DNA of 64,000 bases, from positions 868,001 through 932,000 of the forward strand of contig JAUJYZ010000412.1 in NCBI GenBank assembly GCA_033675265.1, in the 5' to 3' direction. Made by a program: the position numbers and the translations under genes. Origin of the DNA: Actinostola sp. cb2023. Taxonomy: Eukaryota; Cnidaria; Anthozoa; Actiniaria; Actinostolidae. Each line of letters begins with the position of its first letter. Within the stretch, counting starts at the first letter, position 1. Positions 56,331 through 64,000 of the stretch are shown here, one piece after another. A model generated the notes under the pieces. It was not told where the DNA came from and did not search any database. It worked only from the letters and a program-made list of their open reading frames with translations.

Positions 56331-56568
56331 CGGGATGCGCACAGGGAGCCCAACATTATACCTTTTCAACACAGGAAGCCCAATATAATACGTAATGCTC
56401 GCGCGCGCGCTCAACCACAGGAAACCCATAAAAAAGTCGCAAATATCATTTTATTGAATTATTTAGTAGCCTCAAAAGCAATGGTTGGGCTGCCTATGGT
56501 GAAACTCCACATGAATCGCCGATGTGAAGATGTCTTCCTCGCTTTGTCTAAAAACAAGATGGCGTCTC

Positions 56569-56690
56569 GATAGCATGTGACCGGATATTGCACAACTTTG
56601 CGATTTTCTGACGTTGAAAAAAATAATACTCGCTGGAGATTATAACTCGTGCACGAGTAATAATTAAGATAAAATCTCGTTACAAAATAA
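56569..56690 (+). repeat. Second copy of the repeat at 32.75-32.90 kb
   Basis: CTCGATAGCATGTGACCGGA and the following 45 bp match. The A run is short here and the ATAACTCGTGC/GCACGAGTAAT hairpin is preserved. Confidence 0.75.
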
Positions 56691-56724
56691 AAATGTCGTA
56701 AGTGCTGATTTGATTTTTGATTAA

Positions 56725-57733
56725 CCCATTCGCTCCTGAGCTATTTTGAGTTTTTTAGCGATTTTCTGGTCCTAATCACGTCATGGGAAATTTCGATTCC
56801 ATATATGGGGTTTCCATGGAAATCTTGACAGTTCTGAATGCCCGTGGGCTCGCGTCTTCACGTGTGCTGTCTTTCTTCTTGGGAGCTCGTAGGGGCTAGT
56901 AGTGTTCACTACTCGAAGAGGCCAATTTTGCATTTTTAGAGTGTTTATAGCCATTATTCACCACAGAAGTCCCCAGGACAGCATCATTAAGCTTAACTGG
57001 TGTGGTAGAGACCGTTCTGCTGAAAGAACCCAGCAGCGAGAAACGATTTTCACGAAGACATGTCGGCACTGCCATTACGAAATTCAAAATGGCGGACTCA
57101 ACTGTGAAATCGTCTCTCTGGTTGTTCTGTGGTGGATTGCAGGACCTACAAAGGCATTTTTGGCGACTTTGGACTTGTAAAGAATGCAACCGGTGCAATA
57201 TTTTGCCTGTAGAACCTAGTGGCTCGGCACTCTATAAAAGTCTAAAAAACGGATAGGGCGGGATGCTTTCTGTCGAAAATTCCCGGATGTTCCCGGCATC
57301 CTTTTCGGCCGTGCAGAAGGAAAACATGTGTTAGCGAAAGTGGTTCTAAGGAAATGGCTATTGTTCGGCGAGTTAAGGAAGAGAGAGGGAAAAATTCACA
57401 AATATATCAAGAAGAGAGATGGAAGTTTGCTGAGAAAGTGGCGTTTTGTTTCGCAAGGATGTATTTTGGAAGAAAATCCAAGTCAAATGTTCATTTTCGA
57501 GGTGTAAAATTTTGTCAAAAACACGCATTTTTGATTTTTATGGAAACAAATTGAACTAATGCCCAGAAATCGGACCTGTAAGTCAGTTTACTTGAGGTTA
57601 AAATATGAAGAGTTATCTAGTTGTCACTAATAACTGGCCATGAGATCGATGTTACGAAAATTCAGAAAGTTAGAATTTTTCAAAGCAGTATCGATGTTTA
57701 CGGCCGGTTTCGGCCGGTGTAGGAGTCAATGGG
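56725..57733. mobile_element. piggyBac-type non-autonomous element
   Basis: Ends CCCATTCGCTCCTGAG and GTAGGAGTCAATGGG, flanked by TTAA (56,721-56,724; 57,734-57,737). Short ORFs inside (57,002-57,256 with CKECNRCN; 57,354-57,554 rich in basic residues) are not confidently transposase. Confidence 0.75.
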
Positions 57734-57737
57734 TTAA

Positions 57738-59265
57738 AAAAGAACAAGAATGGTGAAAAAATTGCAAGAAATTTGAGGATTCTGTTGTGTTTTTGAATTA
57801 GTCTTAATTAAATTATTTAGTTGAAGTGCACGCACTACCAATGCCATCGAGCGTGTGCTGCATTTGTTTTCTTCAGGATTTTGTTCTTTTTATTTCCTAT
57901 GTACAAACAAAACAGCTGAGAAATAACCGTGCTCTGGTCTCTGATTAAACCCACATTTTTCAGTCAGTCTGGTAAAAGGAGTGTTTTGTTATCAATCTGT
58001 TGGATAATAAAACTGTTATTTTGCTCGATCTTGCGTGATATCGCCTGATTTTCAGGCAATATCATGCGTGATCTTGCAGAATAACCGTTAATAGGCCCAG
58101 TTTGCAGGATTACGATCACGTGGTTGACTGGCAAAAATATCTGACTTTATTTTTTTGAAGAATCTTACATGATATCAGTAGTAACAGTAAAGAAATCTGT
58201 TTGAAATGCTATTTTTTGATTGTTGATCTTTCTCAATCAATTGCAACGTCTCAAAGTTTGTTTGCCAGTCAGCAGAGCCGTTCCCATGGGATCTTCGGCT
58301 CAGTTCATTCGTTATTCAAGCGACTGCAAAGGACCTACTATTTACCATGATATTACGTCGTCACATGGTCAAAACATTACATCTTCATGTGTTCAAAATT
58401 ATGGTTAGAAATATTGTAAAGAGCATTGAGACATAGTGGAATGTGCTGTTTTTGTTTTTATTGAAGAAATCAATTAATTATTATTATTACAATATTACGT
58501 CGTCACATGGTCTGATGGTCAAAATGCTTCGTGAGTCCATAGCAAATTTTGATCATGTGATGACGTAATATCTGGTGAATGCTGATTACCCATTGGCTAA
58601 AACCCTCGGCTGTCAATCAAAGAGTTCAAATATTTTATGAGTTCGAAGAGGCTTCATACGGAGTCTTACTATCGAGGTCGTCAATGTTCAGGCTAGATAA
58701 CACATTACTGTATTTTGAAGTTTGCTATTTGATGAACTCTTTTAACGGAGAACGAACTCGCTGTGATTTGCGATTAGCATGATTCAGCTTCTTTCTGGTG
58801 AAAACAGTGCCCTTTTTTCTCTTCTTTCAGTAAGCCTTTCTTCCACCACAGAGTTTCCAAATCCTTTTGCCACGTAGCTAAAAAGCTCACACAAGTTCTT
58901 GATTTTTCGTCCACAAATTTTTAACGTTTATTCCGAGACATTGTCTCACCGATGGTTTGAAGAGATTGATGAAATACTTTTTAGAGGCACAATTCCCATA
59001 AATAACTCTTACATTGTAAACTAATATTTTACAAATGGCACACTTCTTTTTGCAAGTTTAAATTCTTTGGGTTTTGGAGCATATTTAGATACTTGTACAT
59101 GTAGTGTAGCCAGCTGGCTAACAGCAGGAGATTTGGAGTTTTGACACGTCAAGCGGAAGTCAACAAACCAGTTGTAGGTTCTGATTGGTTAACTTTGACA
59201 GCTTACGTTTTCCAGACACATCAGCATGTGAATTTTTAATTAGGGGGCGGCATGAAAAAAAACAA
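57738..59265. other. Spacer with small hairpins, no recognised gene
   Basis: A hairpin at about 58,028-58,080 pairs CTTGCGTGATATCGCCTGA with TCAGGCAATATCATGCGTG. ATTACGTCGTCACATGGTC is repeated at 58,352 and 58,492, with an inverted GTGATGACGTAAT at 58,558. No coding frame has family resemblance. Confidence 0.45.
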
Positions 59266-59269
59266 TAGG

Positions 59270-59393
59270 TGACTGCAGGCTCTCCCTCCCCCTCTCTCCT
59301 CTCCATCCTCTCCAGTCCCCATCCTTTTCCCCTTCCTGTCCCCCACCCCCTCCCATTCCCTTCCCTTCCCCCAGAGCCTAGCTTAACGCAGGC
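59270..59393. repeat. Polypyrimidine tract flanked by GCAGGCT
   Basis: About 100 bp of C/T-only sequence between ACTGCAGGCT and AACGCAGGCTG. A similar tract is at 63,412-63,545. Confidence 0.7.
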
Positions 59394-59924
59394 TGTTCAG
59401 TTCATGAAACTATTTTTATTATTTAGTGATTTTCCATGACATCATTAGCATGCACCCATGAGCAGTTGATGCACGCTCGATTAGCCAAATGAATGTTATA
59501 AAATAGGATCAAATCCAGTGGAAATTGGATTTAGTTTGAGTTAGTGGTAAAATGTAGAACTTTCGAGTTAGCGAGGTTCTACTGTACATTGTAGATCACT
59601 AATTATGTACATGTACTGTACTTCCTTGCCCAAAATAAAGTTCTGAAAGTAGTGAGGTCGTTCGTTACTTTCAGATTTACATGTAGCAACCTTTAATAGG
59701 TAACTGTTACTTTCGGGGGTCGCTACTTTCGGGTGGTCGCTACTTTCAGGGTGCTAAGATCATTAACTTTTAGGAGCCATACCGTGGGCCTTAAACAACA
59801 TTCATGGATTATTATAAAAATATCGCGCAATTGAATGTCATCTTCAGCGATCAAGTCGGACGCCAACGAGTTCAGGTATAACTTTACCCCTGCCACATTC
59901 CACATGCAGGAGAACAATCTAGTA

Positions 59925-60680
59925 CATGTACATCTCAGGGTTCTGTATGCAATCGCATTTGACCTCGGATCATCTCCGAGGCCTGGACTTGGGTGCTGGT
60001 GGCGGGTCAGTTCTAATCGGAAGAAGCTTAATTTTCATTAGACAGTTACCATTCCCACCCTGGACACTCGCACTAATGTTAGTTCTTGATTACCCTTCCA
60101 CTACTGAACCTGATAGTACACCTTCTTGTGTTGTGGTACGCTGCCACTGATGATGTATGCAGGGAAGGATTTTTTTGCTGTAGAAAGAATGACGGGCCTG
60201 CAGTAAACTAACCGCATTCTCAGTATCAGGCTTTTCGGAGGGAGAGAAGGTGGAAAAAGGGAATGAAGAGGCGTGGGAAGGAGAGAGGTAAGGCCTGATA
60301 CTCAGGTTACATTCTGACAGAAGTGTGTGTACCTAAAGGAATCTAATCTATCTTCAGATGTTCCACCATAAAGAAAGACAAGTGCATTTTCTATCGCATT
60401 TATGGCATTCTTTTGTGTGGACTCATAAAATCGGCAGCTTGTCAGAGAGAAAAAAAACACTGAAACTTCTTCAGAGCGCAGCTGCTTTGCGTATTCCATG
60501 CACACATGATGTTGTCACACTGAGCACTGCATGCAAAATGTTTGTGCATACAGTTTCCGTTCCCAAGGCGCACTTTAATTTGCTTGCTTGATGTCAACAC
60601 ACACCACATGATTAACAATTTGTGCATCAAGTTAAGTGCGGTAACACCGCAGAATGAGGAGATCCGTGACGTCACCAATC
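59925..60680 (-). pseudogene. Second copy of the transposon-associated protein fragment
   Basis: Minus-strand pieces FYESTQKNAINAIENALVF and GGTSEDRLDSFRYTHFCQ match those at 27,147-27,350, with additional changes. VYYQVQQWKGNQEL lies at about 60,090. Frame breaks remain, so neither copy codes for a full protein. Confidence 0.5.
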
Positions 60681-62423
60681 AGTGCTGTAGTCAGTCGTGC
60701 TACTTTTCCCAAGAACGCAGATCGAGAGCAGCTCGAGCTTCTAGGGGGTCAGGGGGTAGCCCCCATGGAAATTTTGAAATATATAGCCTTGGAAATACCA
60801 TTTTCTTCCTTTTCCAGCGGACTTTCTCGCTACATAAATACATATAGCAAAATGCTGGCCATTCATTTTTATGCTTATTACTAACTACAATAATACATGC
60901 ATGTATAATGACTGAGGATAAATACACTCTCTAAACGGTGCCATTTCCATGGGTTTTTGACTCAGTGAGTCGGCGAGTACAGCTAGTAGACAAATTTTAA
61001 ACGCTGTAAACTGGTCTGATCTGGTCCTGACGCATAACGGCACACCCGAAAAAGCAATAGAACTGTTTGGAACAAAAACGTACGTTGAATTATACTTCTA
61101 GGATATTACGTACGGGATTATGCAAGTTACATTGCTGCCGTGATAGTTGTAACTGTGCTAATGTGTTTATTTCGAGTAGCAGATAGTACATATAAGAGAC
61201 GATTAAATACATTAGAGGCAAAGGCTCAAGCACCTTTCTCTTTTTTTCTGCGAATTTGACGATAACATCAAAGTTAATGTCCTTGTGGTTGTGTATGTGC
61301 AAGATGGCGAATGAAGAAAGTTGTTCTCCCACCATGGAGCTGCACAGTGAAGTCTTCAACAGCTTCATGGATGGAATTCCCGGCCGCTGCGCTCCGCAGT
61401 GCATGAAGACACTACATTACATAAACTTTATTAATGTGTCAATCACGTTAGCAGAGTTTTAACGGTCGGCTACATAGATTCCTGGATAGTAGGCTGGATT
61501 AATTGGCTAGTCTAGTGTCTCAGTCTACTATAGGGTCTGTAGTGATCACCTCTGATCATCCACCGGTGCCTCCATCTTCATTGTTACTGTTCATCTAATC
61601 TCCTCCCGATTCGTTCCCATGCCGACCCAATATAACTGTAAATGGATTGAAATTTTCAGGTACATGCAGGAGTCATAACTGAAGTTTTGCTTTGCCGTAA
61701 ACATTTCCAAAGGGACAGTTTCAGTTTCAGGCAATTTTTAAGGTTTAAAGCAATATAATATCTTTAACGGCTCCTAAACCGTGTAATAACGCGGGATGTA
61801 TTTGGATTCGAAAATACTGTTATTTGGACGCGAAGAGCGTGCGTCATATAATAAAAGCCTTTGGAGACGACAAATGAACAACTTTAATAACGAATTGATT
61901 TGATATGAAAATAATTGAAATATAAACAATAATAGTTAAAAAATGAAAATCCCAAACAATGTTAGTACGCATTTGTGTACCACTTTGCGTATTGCTGTCT
62001 ATACCCGTGGTATAGTTTTGGACTGGAAACTGTCTAATGGAAAGCTTCTTCCGATTGGAACTGACCTGCCGCTACTGGCCTCAAGCTCCTCACTCTGAAG
62101 CCAGTGATCTGAGGTTATCAATTTCAAGAGCCAATTTGTGGTTATTTATAAGAGTTTACTAGTTAATTCCCTACCCCTCCCCCCTAAAACTCCTGTTTGT
62201 TTTTACTCAAAAAGACCAATATCAAAGTTGTCAAACTTGTGTTATCATATTCTCAGACACTTGTAATCTGAAAAACTTCCAAAATTATTTCGAAAGAATA
62301 TATTTTGTGGGATATTCCATTTTTATGATGTGGGAACCCCGTGGTGAGGCATGAAAATATTTAATTCAAATTTTGGGATGTTTTCTTCTATGGGATTTTG
62401 TGGGATTTTCAATATGTTACTTA

Positions 62424-63092
62424 GGCCGTCGACATATTCACCTTTCCCCGCTTAACGTCCACTGGACGTTTAGGGGGGAGGGGTTAAGGCGGGAAAACAT
62501 TTGGACGTTTAGTGTTGGGCATTTTTGTAAAAAAAAAATTTTTTACTTGATGTTGAAAACAAAAAAGAAAGCAAAGATAAAACGAACAAACTGGTGGTCC
62601 GTTCCAACAAACTTCGGTGTTATATAAATAGATTCTGATATAAACTATCGAAAATCATGGACGACCAGCTCTGTTTGCGATGGCTTGGGTAAGAGAATGC
62701 TTGGATTACCTGTGGTATCCCAGCTTTCATTGGGAATTAGTCGGACAAAATGGCGGTGTGGACTGACTGAATATATTGTGCACAAGTAATAGCCAGAATT
62801 AGTCGTAGAGGCGCAAAATATAGAGATACAAAAGAATTGTCATTAAGGAGAATGAAGTGAACTACATGGAATGGGGGCAGTTTTGAGGATTTTCCAGCGA
62901 TATAAAGAACATTGGACTGTTGTTTGTTACCATTTGTTTTGAGTCGTGTTGCCGAATGCAAGACCATTCCCACGCATTTTCAATACGAAAAACAGGAAAT
63001 TCCAAGTGGACGTTAAGAGGGGGGGAGGGGGGGGTCTGACCTAAACGTCCAGTGGACGTTAAGCGGGGAAAGGTGAATATGTCGACGGCCCC
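62424..63092. mobile_element. PIF/Harbinger-like MITE, 669 bp
   Basis: Ends GGCCGTCGACATATTCACC and GGTGAATATGTCGACGGCC with about 55-bp inverted arms containing GGACGTTAAGCGGGGAAAG, flanked by TTA. A 3-bp TTA target and G/C-rich tips fit Harbinger. Interior has no gene. Confidence 0.75.
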
Positions 63093-63411
63093 TTAGGTCA
63101 CTCCTCTCTGTCGTATAGAAGTAAAATTATTTCTGTTGCAATTTGTTTGACCTCAAACAACAGCTTGGCTGTTTTTTCATGGTGCGGGAACCCTGTGGTG
63201 AAACATCAATATCTTTAATTCCAATTTTCGAGATGTTCCACCGAAGGGATTTTTTGGGATTTTTAGTATGTTACTTAGGTCACCTCTCTTGATATCTTAA
63301 CAGTGAAAAACATTCTATTGCAATTAGTTTGATCTCAAACCACAGATTGACTGGACTATTACCGAACTTTGGTTCGGTAAACACGCGACATTCAATGGGA
63401 TTGTGGCAGGC

Positions 63412-63545
63412 TTTCATTCCCTCCGCCTCCCCCTCCCCCTTCCCCCTCCCCCCTTCCCTCCCCCCTCCTTTCCACCTCCCCTCCCCCCTCCATTCCCTCC
63501 TTGCCCCAGTCCCCTTTCCCTCTGAAAGCCAAGCTACGCAGGCTA
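63412..63545. repeat. Second polypyrimidine tract with GCAGGCT flanks
   Basis: GGCAGGCTTTCATTCCC, then about 100 bp of C/T, then GAAAGCCAAGCTACGCAGGCT. GAAAGCC and GGCTTTC at the two ends form a short inverted pair. Confidence 0.7.
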
Positions 63546-64000
63546 CAAATTAGAGGCACTTTCTCTTGCATGCTTCGTTCCTGTCCTTTTGAAACTTGAA
63601 ATGAATGACTTCAATTTGATCGTAAAGATATACATGTAAGGGCTGTTTCCGACCAATCAGAGAGAGCCGTTCTCACAATAATTTGCATATTCTCAGTTTT
63701 CTTTCGCAACGCGATATAAAAATCTGGTAGTTGAGTATTAGAGAAAGATTGATTGTCTCAAATTTTCAAATCTATGTACTAGAAAGTCTACATTAAACGT
63801 CAACTGAACCTAAGTATTTCGTACAAGATTGCACGTGGGTATTGATTTACTCGATCTCGAGCTGAAACATTTATCGCTTTGTGACGTTTCCGTTTAATTT
63901 CCTCTGTTGATTCTCTTACAACAAAATTATCCATGTTTTAATTAAACCATAATTGAACCTGCAAAATACTATGGAGGAACTTCATCTGAAAATAATTCAG
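63546..64000. other. Right-edge spacer
   Basis: Nothing recognised; no ORF above background. Confidence 0.4.

Larger units (their letters stand above)
48192..56498 (+). mobile_element. 8.3-kb element carrying a RING/peptidase gene
   Basis: Ends CACAGGCAGCCCAACCAT and ATGGTTGGGCTGCCTATG (one mismatch), flanked by a perfect 7-bp repeat GTGAAAC (48,185-48,191; 56,499-56,505). About 170 bp at each end are inverted copies, each with four CCTGTG-type motifs. A deeper block around GACCGCGGTGTGGC is inverted between 48,385-48,440 and 54,590-54,635. The right side has been lengthened by about 1.7 kb of inserted DNA. The multi-exon gene at 48.7-54.07 kb lies between the arms and is the likely transposition gene. 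Confidence 0.8.
59798..63356. mobile_element. TA-target element, copy 2, left arm missing
   Basis: Direct-orientation match to 26,710-29,308, ending GATTGACTGGAC before TA. The left inverted arm is absent. The right arm is interrupted at 62,424-63,092. Upstream, 59,640-59,760 repeats the phrase GCTACTTTCGGG. Confidence 0.8.

Noticed and set aside
56896..57256. Overlapping ORFs in the third piggyBac-type element
   Set aside because: A few cysteines suggested the piggyBac C-terminal finger, but spacing did not fit, so no coding call was made.
31064..64000. Search for SR exon 2 (RRM second half, RS domain)
   Set aside because: No sequence resembling the expected EF-D...D-A..A...L-N-G block was found by reading; short exons could still be missed.
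1..64000. tRNA or rRNA genes
   Set aside because: No cloverleaf with A/B box or rRNA-like stretch was noticed; the only tRNA-related signal is the primer-binding site at 12,860.

Overview
This window comes from a eukaryotic genome, most likely a marine invertebrate of coral, sea-anemone or sponge type. The evidence is AT-rich intergenic DNA, GT-AG introns, a first exon of an SR splicing factor, and a repeat load of BEL/Pao, Gypsy, Penelope-like, tyrosine-recombinase, piggyBac and Helentron-like elements plus many fold-back MITEs. The species call is inference from family resemblance; no search was run. Almost everything here is mobile DNA. The only clear host-type gene is SR exon 1 at 30.9 kb.

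Layout. 0-1.1 kb: 5'-partial ORF of an unnamed C2H2-finger family. 2.07-5.68 kb: Helentron-like element with a terminal hairpin, a tandem array of tetraloop hairpins, an endonuclease fragment and an intact three-exon RPA-like gene. 5.95-7.34 kb: two TTAA-target elements sharing one TTAA. 7.4-15.3 kb: nested dead retroelements (BEL/Pao halves on both sides of Gypsy, tyrosine-recombinase and fold-back insertions). 15.5-16.3 kb: head-to-head Penelope-like 3' ends. 16.6-20.1 kb: two elements with homologous interiors but different subterminal motifs. 21.8-26.0 kb: a fold-back element split by a 3.78-kb TTAA element whose ~1-kb inverted repeats each carry a 110-codon ORF. 26.0-29.3 and 59.8-63.4 kb: two copies of one TA-target element. 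30.9 kb: SR exon 1, with a 12.4-kb composite element inserted 58 bp into its intron (31.1-43.6 kb). That composite holds a 2A/peptidase-like gene fragment and a 6.1-kb element with a transposase-like pseudogene and an opposite-strand HIRAN-like gene. 44.2-47.8 kb: nested elements with ATCGAT-rich ends.

The most interesting unit is at 48,192-56,498. It is an 8.3-kb element with matching ends (CACAGGCAGCCCAACC type) and a perfect 7-bp target duplication (GTGAAAC). Inside is a multi-exon gene with a transposase-like middle, a RING-H2 finger and a C-terminal cysteine-peptidase-like domain. Its terminal motif recurs about twenty times elsewhere in the window. I read this as a little-described transposon family carrying ubiquitin-system domains; the catalytic assignments are inference.
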